Assembly: GCA_039707655.1 (NCBI GenBank)
Contig: CM077668.1
Location: 68,589,086 to 68,653,085 of the forward strand
Direction: 5' to 3'
DNA: 64,000 bases
Source: Elymus sibiricus
Taxonomy: Eukaryota > Streptophyta > Magnoliopsida > Poales > Poaceae
Shown here: in pieces, positions 10,889 through 21,809 of the stretch
Position numbering within the stretch: position 1 is the first letter of the stretch
Layout of the letters: each line of letters begins with the position of its first letter
Translations under genes and position numbers: made by a program
Notes under the pieces: model-generated
The model's input: only the letters and a program-made list of their open reading frames with translations
Told to the model about the DNA's origin: nothing
Databases searched by the model: none

Positions 10889-13093
10889 ATCACTCCACTA
10901 TATATATAGGCAGGAGCCTGAGCGCGTGCTTCACTAGGGTTGCTCTCTTCATTCTCTCATCCTCTCCAGATCTAAACAAGACAGCGGTAGCAACATTCTC
11001 TCTCTGCTCACCGCTGGTCACTGATCCAGCCGGATCCCTTCAGCCGGGGTGGGTAGGGGACTAGGTACATTGTTCACGCGGTGATCGGCAGCGAGGGAGG
11101 AAACCCACAGCTGTCGGCGGGTCCTGATCCTCTGCATGTGCTGTTCTCTCCGACACAGCACCGGCTCGGGATGTCCTCGTACCCCTTCTTCCTCCCGGCC
11201 GTATTGTGGGCAGATCCGACCACCCGCCGCCAATCCTAGCCACATCCCGATGACCCTTAGGTATAAGTTCCTTCGAAAGCGGCCTTGCTCTACTACCCCA
11301 GCTCCCCACGTGGCTGCATGTGGATATTTTTCCAATTCCATCAGATCTTCCAAAGCCGCCTAAATTTTTAGTGTTATTAGAGGTAAAGCTACTTCACGCA
11401 GTCGAATCTAGGACTTGGTTCAAACAGGGTAGAAAGGGGGGAAAGTTGTAGCATGAATCTAGGACTTGATTCAAAGAGGAAATAAGAGGGGGAAAGTAAT
11501 AGACTGGATACCCAACCGGTCTCTTGGTTGAAAAGGAAATAAAGGGAAAAGGTAGTACAAGCTGGATAAGGAACAGATCTATTATTGGTTGAAAAAAGGA
11601 TAGAAAGTGGCGGCTGGCGGACAAGTCAACAGAGTATGTCCAGGATTAGATTTGCTACCCTCATATAGTAAAAGGTGTCCAGGATTAGATTTGCTGCCCT
11701 CAGAGTATGAACAAACTCGGCATCACCACTTTATGCCTCCTTGTAGGTACATTGTGCTGATGCGTCCACTATCGCATGTCCTTATACCAACTTTTTGCTG
11801 TCGTTAATGTAAGGGCGCATGTAAAATGAAGCAATCACACTGTTACCATAAGGACATGTCTAACCAATGTTATTGTTAATCTAATGCCTCCAGTAGATGC
11901 AATTAAACTGTGTTACAAATGGTAGACCTACTATTTTTCCCAGTATGATAAGTAAGTTGCTTCTTTACGCTGTTGAGTGTCCTGGTGTCCCCACTGTCCC
12001 ATGCCCTTATACAAACTCTTTAGCTGTTGTTGATCTACTGTATCTGGTAAACAAGCAATGCCACCATTAAAGTAATCCCATATTTGACAAATGTCATTGT
12101 TGATCGTAACGCTTCCGGTAATATGATGCAATGCTGCCATTTTAAAATTTCTACTGTCATTGCGTGATTGGCATGAAAATAATGGAGATGCTTCTTTTCA
12201 TTTCATGTATGTTTCGTATCTTGTCATTGACCAGTAACTGTTTTCTTTCTATCTTTTTGTGCAGACAGGGATAGCCATTTCACCTCGTTGCTATTGTGAC
12301 CTTTTGGTGAACTGCATAAAACACTTTTATTTTGAAAGAGTGTCTTGTGCAGTTCAACTAAAATGTCACATGGGCAACGTCTCTCGATTTTAGTTGAAGT
12401 GCACAAAGGGTGATTGGAGTTTTCGACATCTCCGTCAAACTCTGCCGGTAATCTTATGCAACAGTTTATTATCCTTTGCAAGATTAGCCTTCACCGACAC
12501 CACAATGGCACTTGATTTTAGTGGAACTGCACAATAGGATAAGCTAATTATAGTTGCACCTTCCATGAGCATGACAGCCAACCTTATTGTTGCTCAATTT
12601 TAGTGCAACTAATAAAGAAGAACCTGCCAGCTCATGAGAGCAAGTACTTCTTGCTAGCTGCGTGATGCAAACTTTGCTTCATTTCAGGTGATCTGAACAA
12701 AAAAGTCAGATGAATTGAATCATCCGAGTGGATCTGCAGGTTCACCACTTGCATTAGGCGTGTCCTGACGGGCGCCATAATTTTAGTTGAACTGCACAAA
12801 AAAGAGATTGAAATGAGTCGACGCTCCTCCTTCTACTGCCACACTGAGGTGTTAATCGATGTTAACGAATTGCCCAAAGTCATCTCACACAGGTCAGTAC
12901 TGCCCTTTATCCACATGATTGTGCTTTGTCATAATGTGCTAACATTGTATTTTTTTTAATAAAGCTATTCTATCGCAATCTTTTCTCGTTTTGAAAATAA
13001 AGTTGCTTCAACTAGTGCCACTATTATAGTAATCATGCTCTTTCTTTATCTGTGCAAACAGGAATGCTCAACTATAGATGTTGTGATTCACTT
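10889..13093. other. Transcript-like non-coding region with short repeats
   Basis: A TATATATATAGG motif near 10899 is followed by a pyrimidine-rich leader, but no convincing coding frame follows. Frames at 11018-11353 on both strands lack recognisable domains. Local repeats include two copies of GAATCTAGGACTTG (11405 and 11455), two copies of GTCCAGGATTAGATTTGCT (about 11640 and 11678) and a family around TTTTAGTTGAACTGCACAA (12300-12803). It may be a decayed gene or a non-coding transcript. I cannot decide from sequence alone. Confidence 0.35.
12299..12369 (+). repeat. Imperfect hairpin built from the TTTTAGTTGAACTGCAC unit
   Basis: CTTTTGGTGAACTGCATAAA is followed about 40 bp later by a reversed partner containing TTGTGCAGTTCAACTAAAAT. 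Together they can form a stem of roughly 27 pairs with some mismatches and a short loop. Confidence 0.6.
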
Positions 13094-13270
13094 TATCCAA
13101 AGGCTAAGTGCCATGCGTGTGTGCAAGGTGGAAAGAAATATTTCAGGACGTTGATTGATGATTCCACTAGATTCTGCTATGTGTATTTGTTAAATAGTAT
13201 GGATGAGGCTCTATACACTACTTCAAAATCTAGAAGGTATAAGTTGAGAATCAACTTGAAAACAAAATAA
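13094..13270 (+). pseudogene. Copia integrase fragment
   Basis: The translated stretch GGKKYFRTLIDDSTRFCYVY followed by LLNSMDEAL matches the core of a Ty1/copia integrase (the usual context is ...FVTFIDDxTR). About 60 codons are present, between unrelated AT-rich sequences, and no LTR, RT or RNase H is nearby. It is a stranded piece of a retrotransposon. An upstream CTGTGCAAACAG resembles a splice acceptor, so the fragment may have been used as an exon; that is inference only. Confidence 0.7.
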
Positions 13271-13525
13271 AATGAGTCCGGTCTGATCCTGTTGGGGAGT
13301 AGCGACCCTCTTATGCATATATTGGAAGTAGTAGTGCCACCAGGTGATGCAGAACATTTCATCTACCAATATTCGACGTGTGTTGCCGTAAACAGGACTG
13401 GTTTCAATGTTTTAGCAAATCCTTGGATCAAATTGCTTACATGAAGCATCGATCGATTTTTATTTATTTGTTCACATTCTCACAACGTTTGAGTTGTACA
13501 GTTACGATTGATTCTGATCTGTGAA

Positions 13526-13683
13526 TCATTGAGATGTGTAGGCATCTTTGTTGTACTTATTGTTTGAATCTTATGGGTTGGTTCTGAATCTTGCAAGCTC
13601 GACATCATTGAGATGTGTAGGCATCTTTGTTGTACTTATTATTTGAATCTTATTGGTTGGTTCTGAATCTTGCAAGCTGGGAA
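13526..13683 (+). repeat. Tandem duplication, two copies of 79 bp
   Basis: The unit TCATTGAGATGTGTAGGCAT... begins at 13526 and again at 13605, with only a few substitutions between copies. No coding frame crosses it. Confidence 0.9.
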
Positions 13684-14198
13684 ACACGGCATGATGATGC
13701 AGAGGACAGCAACCATAACAAGCTGTTCAAACATGGTAGTATTGTCTATGTGAAAGTGCGGCAAATGAGCTGATCGTGTGCGTCCTGAGAATAATAATTA
13801 TAATTGTTGTGCATGTTGATCCTGTGGCACTGATAGAACGAGCCAATGCTTTGCTTGTTTTAAGAATAAAATTTAATTAAAGAGAATAAAATTTAAGTAC
13901 AGTGACCAGTAACACTTGCTATTACACCCGCTCGTGAACCGACGTGTGGCCGGAATAGGTTTCTCGGCTTCCACGTGGGTTTAATGAAGGCGTTTGAATG
14001 CGTCAAGGGGCCATGTTTTGCCAGGCGTGCAGTAGGCGAGGGAGGGGTAGTAACTGCTGCCGCCTGTACCCACTCAGTTTACTGTTCAATGTAGTTCCCC
14101 AAGAGTTGAAAAACGAACTGCTGCCGCCGCCTACCCCCTACCCCCAATCCCCACAAAACGAGAACCGCCACATAAACTCCGCGTGAGTAGAGACTCCA

Positions 14199-14912
14199 AT
14201 GGTGAACCGAGGGGTGAGCCTGCTGGATATGGACTTCAGCAAGGAGTTCACCTTTGAGTTCGCCGTTCAGACCCACGGCAGCACCAAGTTGAATGTGATG
14301 TACACCAACGATCCGGACTCAGTGAAGCTCTCCGTCGCCAAGTTCAAGTAGTACCTACAGGACGAGAAGCACAAGATCGCGGGACTAGATGTTGTGCCCA
14401 TCCATCCGTCTCCTGACAGGGACCAGCGGATCGCCGTCGCCCAGGTATGCGTGCGGGACGAGGTTCTAGTCTACCACTACTGTAGGGCCATCAGGGGTTC
14501 TGGAGCATTCGCCCATTTCATCGGCACCGCCGACTGCACCTTCGCTATGGTGGAGAGTAGGAAGAACGCGACTATGCTTTACGATTTGGCCATCTGGTGC
14601 AAGAAGCTCGTCCACATCCAGAAGCAATACAAGATCATCGGCAACGGGCAAGAGGAGGACTCCGTGGTTGACCTCGCCGCTGCCATCATCGACCCCTGCT
14701 ATGCCAACATGAATGAATACGTGGATACGAATGACCTGAACACGTGGGAGGTACCTCTGAATCTAGCCTACATCACTTACGCAGCCAAGGACGCATACGC
14801 ATGCTACGACATGTACAGGCGGATCTTGGACATGAGGGCGTGTCTGCTTCCCATAACCGAGGAGTACACAGACAGCCGCAGCGTCATGATCAAGCGTGCC
14901 AGGAAGGTCTAG
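14199..14912 (+). pseudogene. WRN-like 3'-5' exonuclease domain gene, one nonsense codon
   Basis: One frame of 238 codons runs from ATG 14199-14201 to the TAG ending at 14912. A single in-frame TAG sits at 14349-14351 (codon 51). Family features are clear after it: FIGTADCTFAMVESR, LYDLAIWCKKLVHIQKQYKI, VDLAAAIIDPCYANM and the final catalytic Tyr-Asp motif YAAKDAYACYDMYRRI. Such proteins remove nucleotides from DNA 3' ends using Asp/Glu-bound metals. The first acidic motif appears as AGLDVVP, with the usual Glu replaced by Val, and the second acidic motif is not intact. Both point to loss of activity. Translation from the Met at 14394 would give 172 residues without motif I. I therefore call it a pseudogene, but a readable allele elsewhere is possible. 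The GC-rich, intron-less coding region is typical of this grass family. Confidence 0.8.
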
Positions 14913-16499
14913 ATGATGTACTTTATCTGTTTAAGCACCTTTATCATCTCAGTGTTTCATGCATTAGCCTATGTGTCGTAATTATCTATTTTATCCGAAA
15001 TATTTCGTCTAAAAACCCATTAACCTATTTGCTTTTTTTGAGTGGCTATTTTCTTATGTATGTAACTAGTTCACTGGGTGCCGTGCTTTGAATCTCCTTC
15101 CTCCCAACATATTCCCCTTCTCAGGTGGACCTAGCAGGTCTCGTACACAGACATCTGGGACCAATCACCTATCCATTTCTATTTCTTTATTTTGTTCATT
15201 CTTTCGTCCTCTTCCTACAGCGGCTGGCGGCGCTGCCGCGCATGCCTCGGTGACCCATCCTAGCCTATGGTGCTCGCCAGGCCATCCCTCTACTCCCACA
15301 CATTCTTCGGCGGCGGCAGCTCCATCGGCCCACCCTGCACCCGAACAAGTCAACCCTCGTACTTCCCTCCGCCTGCGTCTTCCCTGTCTCCGGTTTGTTC
15401 CGGTCCGAGGTCTCGACGTCGTCCTCCGCCTTGGTGCTCTCGCTGCGGTGCCGCCGTCTGTTTTACCCAGCATGGTCAACAAAATGAGAGGAATCGGAAG
15501 ACAACTGTTCGTCGAGAGGCTGACAGTCCGGGCCCACCAGATCCATGGCCTAGGTTTTGTTGTTTAACATGCGCAGCCCACGACATGCAGACATAGTTGA
15601 TCCAGCAGGTTTCAACTTTTTTTTGGGTCCAGCAGGTATCAAGCGGCCTCTGGGCCTCCCAGCCTAGCTTGTGTCAGCAGCCCAAGTTATGTTTGTTTTT
15701 TCAAGACAACGCACAGCTCATTTCTATATTTCAATAAGAATTCCAAACTGAACCTTTGTTTTCCCGTCTCGACGTAATCTGAGTTTTCTCCCAGTCCCTC
15801 AAAGAAAAGAACCTATGTTTTCCCTTCTATAATACTATATATATTTATATTTCAATTTTATTTTATTACATATATATAATATAGACAACATAAGGTTCCG
15901 TTTGACCTGTCCTTCGTCCAACCACTGTATAGACCTTCCCACTTCCTTTATTTGTCTTTTTTACTAATCCTATATCTGAATTTTCTCCCACTTTCTTTCT
16001 CGACGTAATCTGAGTTTTCTCCCAGTACTTATCCCACTCAGCAGTCCCACGTCTAGCCTAAAAAATAATAATACCCACGTCCTATTAACTCATCAAATTA
16101 AAAAAATATTTTATTTCGTAAATCGAAAGTTCTTAAAAAATAATAAAAATAATAATTGTTTATCAATAAGTGGTCAAGTTAATTCCTGGTGATTGCGTAC
16201 ATAAGCTTGCAAATATTTTACTGACCAATGCAGTAATAGACGAGCAATCACGTGTTTATGTTTTTATAACATTTCTCCGTCCAGCCCAACATGATACTTG
16301 CACCCAGCCCAGCAAGTCCGTGGATTTCAAAAAAATGCAAATGGGCTTTAAATTCTAACTTAATATATAAATGGGCTGCATAGACGCTACATCATTGTTT
16401 CACCCAGCCCACCAAATAGACTCAAGAAAAAAACAAATTGACTAGCTGACATGTGGGCCAGTAGGTCGAAGCCTAAGCACGTTCGCAAAAAAAAGGTCG
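14913..16499. other. Non-genic stretch with an old repeat block
   Basis: Bases about 15120-15590 form a GC-rich block that is a diverged copy of 16500-16950; shared parts include the GATCGGAAGA...GAGAGGCTGACAGT region. Bases 15780-16170 are AT-rich with short ATATATA runs. The open frames in 15088-15596 on both strands are overlapping and lack known domains, so I do not call genes. Confidence 0.5.
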
Positions 16500-17240
16500 A
16501 AGCCTAAGCAAGGCGTTGGATTTACATCCAACGGCCGCCATTCTTCTTCAATCTCTCGTCTTCTTCCTCCAGCGCTGCCGGGACTGCCTGCTCCAGCCTT
16601 CGGTGTCCAGCGGCGCTGCTTCGCGCGCCTCGCAGTGAAACGCTACCCCACCGATGGCCAGGCCACCCCTCCACTCCTCCACACCTCCTGTTATTCTCTG
16701 CCGAGTGTAGGCCCACCCCATAGCCGAACCAGTCAAGTTTCCCACTCCTCTCCGTCTGCGACTCCACTGCTATGCTGCCGCATCTTGCCCATCTCCGGGT
16801 CGTTCCAGTCTGGGGCCTCGCCGTCGTCCACCGGCCTTGGTGCGCTCGGCACGGTGTGATCAACGTGGTCAACAAACGAGAGTGATCGGAAGATGACTGT
16901 ACATGGAGAGGCTGACAGTGGGGACACACCACGCCCATGGATGCATGCATGCAACTGCATCCTTTTTACGCTAAAAAATAATGTTTTCTCACCGTGACAG
17001 CTGGGACCCACCATCTGCATCTTCGCACGCAAGGAAGTGCGTCCTTATTACGGGCAAAAAATTGATTCCTCCCCCTGACAGCTGGGACTCACCAGCTATA
17101 TCTTCGCACGCAAGGAAGTGCCTCCTTATGCTCCCTGACAGCTGGGACCCACCCAGTCGAACCGTACGTAGGGTTGTGTGTCTGGTCGCGAACGTGTACG
17201 TACATACTGGTCAATCGGTCTCTCTGCAAGGATGAACCGT
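16500..17240. repeat. Diverged repeat block with GACAGCTGGGACCCACC units
   Basis: The first part matches 15120-15590. Bases 16990-17155 contain three units around GACAGCTGGGACCCACC plus two of CTTCGCACGCAAGGAAGTGC. The pattern suits the internal repeats of a non-autonomous DNA transposon, probably the same one that ends at 18803, but its left end is not identifiable. Confidence 0.5.
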
Positions 17241-18803
17241 GGCCGAGCAAGGAGCGGCACGTGTGACGTAGCAGTTTTTTTTGCGGGAATGTGACGTAGC
17301 AGTTCAGGCAGTTCTGTCTAAATCGTGTACATGAATGTATATCCACGCTGCACGAACCTAAATACGATTACGTACGTACATACGGGCGGGGTCTCGAACA
17401 CGTACAGCGACAGTGTCATGTTCATCAGCAGCCAACCGGCTGGGTTGGAACGGAGGAAACCGCGTCATGTTCATCGGGAGGCAAACGACTGGGTCGGAAT
17501 GCATCCTGTTCATCGGGAGCCAACCGGCTTGGACGGAACAGCCCAAATGGGGTCCTGTTCATCGACTCGGGGTCTCACGTGCCGCAAATCAGAGGAAACG
17601 GAGTTCTCTTCGACCGCCTACGGTCGAAATGAGATCCTATTCATCAGGAGGGGTATGGCGTACCGCAAAACGGAGGAAACGGACTTCTGTTCGAGCTCCT
17701 ACGGTCGAAACGGGGTCCTGCTGATCGGGAGGGGTCTGGCATACCGCAAAACGGAGGAAACGGACTTCTGTTTGAGTGCCTACGGTCGAAACGGGGTCCT
17801 GTTCATCGGGAGGGGCGTGACGTACCGCAAAACGGGACTCCACGGGCTACTGTTCATCCACCGTCGACTTCCTCTAACCTCCACCTGCTACTGTTCATAC
17901 AACGTCGACTTCCTCCAGCCTCCGCCAGCACTGTTCATCAACTGGCTACTGTTCATCCAGCCTCTACCGGCTACTGTTCATCCTGCCTCTCCACGGGGTC
18001 CTGTTCATCCATCCCAAACCGGCTGGGGTGTGTGGCGGCCTCCTCGGGGTCCTGTTCATCCAGCGACAAATGCCTACTCCACGGGGTCCTGTTAATCCAG
18101 CGGCAACCGCCTATACACACACGGCCGGGGTCCTGTTCATCCAACCGCCACCGAGAACTGTTCATCCACAGCCAGCCAACCGGCTGCTGGACTCACCACG
18201 TCTCGACTCGTTCTACGTATCGCGCGCGCGGCAGCAACGGGCACTATTCATCTAGAGGTAACCCAACCGGCCGGCTAGCTACGTCTCGCACGGGGGTTTG
18301 ATCGGCTTCAGTAAGCAGCAGCAGCGATCGATCGGGTTCAGTTAGCAGCGAAGGAGTCGGTCGGGTTCAGTTAGCAGCGAAGGGATTGATCATTCGGCTT
18401 CAGTACGTAGCTAGTATGATCGCTCGGGTTCAGTAAGCGAACGCCTCTCGCTCGGGTTCAGTTATAGCGAACATGGCTCGCACCATGCGTGCGTACGAGA
18501 GAGAAACGCGCAAACCACACTACATCGCTCGGCCCCGACCACCCACCGTAACCGGGAATTCCGCGAAAATTTCCTCGGCCTCACTTCTACAACGATTTTT
18601 TATGTCATGGACGGCCCAAAGAATGTCATGCAGGTGCGTCCCCGGCCCGCCCAGGATGAAAATCCCATTTTCTATCATGGTTTTTTGTCATAGAAGTAGG
18701 AGCCCACCACATCTATGATGATACGTGTTTTTGTCACAATTATCGTCATAGAAGTGTCATAACCATGACAGAAAAAAAAAATTCGTTCGGGCCATAATGT
18801 CAC
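17241..18803 (-). mobile_element. Truncated CACTA-like transposon terminus
   Basis: From 18540 to 18803, the minus strand carries GTGACATT...TTCGTTC, ATGACACTTCTATGACGATA and TGTGGTGGGCTCCTACTTCT. From memory, these belong to the end region of a Triticeae CACTA family whose element would continue to a CACTACAAAAA terminus. Here the last ~20 bp are missing and gypsy RT sequence starts at about 18804. Inside are an 81-bp tandem repeat, about 18 copies of TGTTCATC-like motifs and about six GGTTCAGT motifs, in keeping with the subterminal repeats that CACTA transposases bind. No transposase is encoded. Confidence 0.55.
17570..17850 (+). repeat. 81-bp tandem repeat, about 3.5 copies
   Basis: Units start at 17570, 17651, 17732 and 17813, each with the pattern ...TACCGCAAAACGGAGGAAAC...TACGGTCGAAACGGGGTCCT.... 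The period is exactly 81, so every frame without a stop stays open. This explains the 256-codon open frame at 17325-18095 without invoking a gene. Confidence 0.9.
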
Positions 18804-18804
18804 A

Positions 18805-19783
18805 GGTGTGGAGCATGCCCGCCCCGTCAAACAAAAGGTCAGGAAACAGGCCCTGGAGCGGCAATAGTTCATTGCCGAGGAAATTAAGAAGCTTGAAGCA
18901 GCAAGTTTAGTCCGAGGACTGCTGCATCCAATTTGGTTGGCAAATCCAGTGGTGGTGCGCAAGGCAAATGGGAAGTGGAGACTTTGTATCGACTTCACTG
19001 ATCTGAACAAGGCTTGTCCAAAGGTTCCTTTCCCCTTGCCGCGCATTGATCAAACCGTTGATTCCACCTCAGGATGTGATTTGCTCTCCTTCCTCGATGC
19101 ATACTCTGGATACCACCAGATCTTCATGGCCAAGGAAGACGAAGAAAAAACCGCGTTTATTACCCCATGTGGCACGTACTGTTTCATGCATATGCCTTTC
19201 GGGCTAAAAAGCGCTGGTTCCACGTTCGCAAGGGCCGTGCAGATTGGTTTTGAACCCCAGCTACACAGAAACATTGAAGCCTATATGGATGACATAGTGG
19301 TCAAGACCAAGGACAAGGCTACACTCATCAAAGACTTGGAGGAAACCTTTGCAAATTTGCGGAAGATCAACTTGAAGCTTAATCCAGAGAAGTGTGTGTT
19401 CGGTGTTCCGTCTGGAAAGCTCCTCGGATTCTTCGTGTCTCAACGAGGGATAGAGGCTAACCCCGACAAGATCAAGGCAATAGAACAGATTCAAGCCCCA
19501 AGGACAGTGAAGGACGTGAGGCGTCTGACTGGATGTGTTGCCGCACTAAGCAGGTTCATCTCAAAGTCTGCCGCGCGCGCCTTGCCGTTCTTCAAAATAT
19601 TGAAGAAAGCTGGCCCCATGAAATGGACTCCAGAGGCTGAGGCTGCGCTGCGGGAGTTGAAAGCCTACCTCTCCTTAGTGCCAACCCTGGTCGCACCCAA
19701 ACCACAAGAACCGTTGCTGCTATATCTAGCGGCAACAAATCAAGTGGTCAGTGCTGCCTTGGTGGCGCAGAGGGAGGTGGATA
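18805..19783 (+). pseudogene. Element A reverse transcriptase
   Basis: The frame opens in mid-domain with GVEHARPVKQ, has a TAG at 18865-18867, and then stays open through ANPVVVRKANGKWRLCIDFT, FLDAYSGYHQIFMAKEDEEK, MPFGLKSAGSTFARAV and the catalytic YMDD box (EAYMDDIVVKTK, near 19290). The thumb and connection (GFFVSQRGIEANPDKIKAIE) follow, then the RNase H tether KPQEPLLLYLAATN. The CACTA element interrupts the frame just after REVD. Gag and protease are absent upstream. This was the DNA-synthesising enzyme of the element; nonsense, truncation and interruption make it dead. Confidence 0.92.
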
Positions 19784-20361
19784 CACTACTAGGAAATACC
19801 TTATAGGTAGACGCTTACTAGTAGCGCACTATATTGACCCACGCTACTGCTAATTACTAGTAGTGCACTATATTAACCCCTCGCTACAAGTAAATATTGC
19901 TGGTAATGCATGGCCAAAAAAACGCGATATTAGTAAATACCTCCCGCGGACAAGGCATAGTAGTAGCGTGGGTTGTAAACCTGCGCTACTACTAAATGAA
20001 TATCTATAGCGCAGGTGAGACACCCCACGCTACTACTAAGCATGTCCACTGCACCATCCAACCCCCGATCCACTCCACCCCACCCAAAAAAAACTCTCTC
20101 GCGAATCCCTCAAAAAAAACTCTAGCGCAAACCTCACCCCCACCCCTCGGTCTCCTCCTCCTTCTCCCCCACGATCTCCTCGCTGCTGCCACCACCCACG
20201 TCGGCCGGTTCCGGCTAGCTCTGGCCGCGCCAACATGCCCCCAAGCTCCCCAAGCTCCGCCCCTCCCTCCCCTCCATCCAGATCCGTGCCTCAAGACTTG
20301 CACCCTTGCCCGCGGCTAGGGTTTCGGGCACCTCCGGTGTTCTTGCCGGAATCCACCACAA

Positions 20362-20626
20362 TTGGCGATGGCGAGGCCGGAGCTTGCGGGATCCGACACC
20401 GGTGTTGCCCAGGTAGGCCCTTCCCCTTCATCCTTGCTTGGGTCCACCCTTTCCTCCTCACCTCACCTTCTCTTCCTATCCGTCCCTTTGCTGTGGGTTA
20501 ATTGTTTCCGATACACTTCTCACAGATGTGTTCGACAGGAGGCAGCCCGACGGCCGCACGCACCAGGTGTTCTTCCTCGACCCGGACAGTGAGGGATTCC
20601 TTCACTGTCTAGTAGCCATGCAACTG
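20362..20626 (+). pseudogene. Exon-like blocks of unknown origin inside the CACTA element
   Basis: A GC-rich block with ATG at 20362 runs to CCCAG at 20412, directly before a GTAGG donor-like site. After an intron-like T-rich stretch, an acceptor TTCTCACAG at 20525 precedes a block (20526-20626) that can read DVFDRRQPDGRTHQVFFLDP, and then a GTAGT donor-like site. The frames of the two blocks do not join cleanly as I read them. I do not recognise the source gene. The contrast between GC-rich blocks and AT-rich spacers is what suggests captured exons. Confidence 0.45.
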
Positions 20627-21715
20627 GTAGTGCTCCTTCTTCTCGTAATTTTTATTTTAATTTTTTATGAGCTAGTCGATTTATGCTGCCTGGATACACC
20701 TCCAAATTAGCTGCAACTCTGAGTTGTAGCCGTGCAACTAACTACACCTATAAATCAGCTACACTTTGTACAGTAGCGACATCGTGAAATAGTTGAACTG
20801 GATAAGCTTTGAATGCTTGATACAAAAGTGATTGGCTGAGACATGTGGAAAAATATACAGCTATATTCTTTCAAAATAATAAATCTTTTTGTTAGGTCTT
20901 AATGCAGTATTACAAGTGTTAGTTACAGAGCTAAGGACACATAACAGAGTAGAAGGTTATCACCTTGAGTCTATTCTACAGCAATGGCTAAATTAGGTGA
21001 TCAGAATGTCTAATTACAGACAACTCAGCCTTGAAAATAGAGGGCATGATTTTTCATTTTCTGTGAAAGTAGAGTAGTGATGCAGATGGTTTGTCCATAT
21101 TCTTTGAAACCATCACACGGCTGTGGTTCCATAGCTCTGATCACAAGAATGTGTGTTGCTGCACTGCTAACTTAGTTAAGATGCCATGATAAATATCGTC
21201 CTCTCTATGGCAACCAGATTTGGATCACATATTCTCTCCTGGCATTATTATACATGGATCCAATCCAAGACTGTATATCTTCGGCTTAAAATTATTACAT
21301 GCATAGAACTAATGCTTTGGTTAGTTGGAATCTGTTCTTAGTACTTCCAATCAGATCGAAATGGTATTGGTATTTCTCTAAAACATATGTTCACTGTAAT
21401 AATCATCCCATATTTCCTTTTATTTGTTGGACTTCAGAAATGGTTTGGCCATGCATCAAAATCCTTTACATGGCAAGATTTGTTCAGGCACCAGTTAAGG
21501 TCCTAATTATAGTTAAGGTCTACTTTTGGGGGGAAATTAAGGTGATGTTTCTTGTACCACTGTAACCAAGAAATCCCATTCTCTCATCACTGCCTTGTAA
21601 CTTGTAAAAATATTTGAATACTATTGGTAATGTGTTTGTTCCTCCCTCAAATCATTCTTCGGTGCCAGACTAGGTTTTTCGTTTTAAGTGACTCCTATTT
21701 ATTTGGTGAGCTCAG

Positions 21716-21809
21716 ATCGACTGCATCAACCGGGCGACAGCGGATTGGAGGAGGCCACCCCACCTGGCTCTCTTTCCCCTCCGATTGCAGTGACCGGCGA
21801 CGGCTCAAG
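21716..21809 (+). other. Further exon-like block in the CACTA element
   Basis: The block is bounded by GAGCTCAG on the left and CTCAAG|GTAATTTT on the right, both good splice-site matches, inside AT-rich sequence. No recognised protein is encoded. Confidence 0.35.

Noticed and set aside
14394..14912. 172-residue intact exonuclease gene starting at 14394
   Set aside because: The same frame continues upstream to an ATG at 14199 through family-like sequence, so the shorter frame is the remainder after a nonsense codon and lacks motif I.
17570..17850. CRISPR-like direct repeats
   Set aside because: Units are 81 bp, contiguous, and diverge along their length; there are no unique spacers, and the context is a plant transposon.
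17325..18095. 256-codon open frame as a repeat-protein gene
   Set aside because: It is explained by an 81-bp tandem repeat whose length is a multiple of three; other frames on both strands are open over the same repeat and no domain is recognisable.
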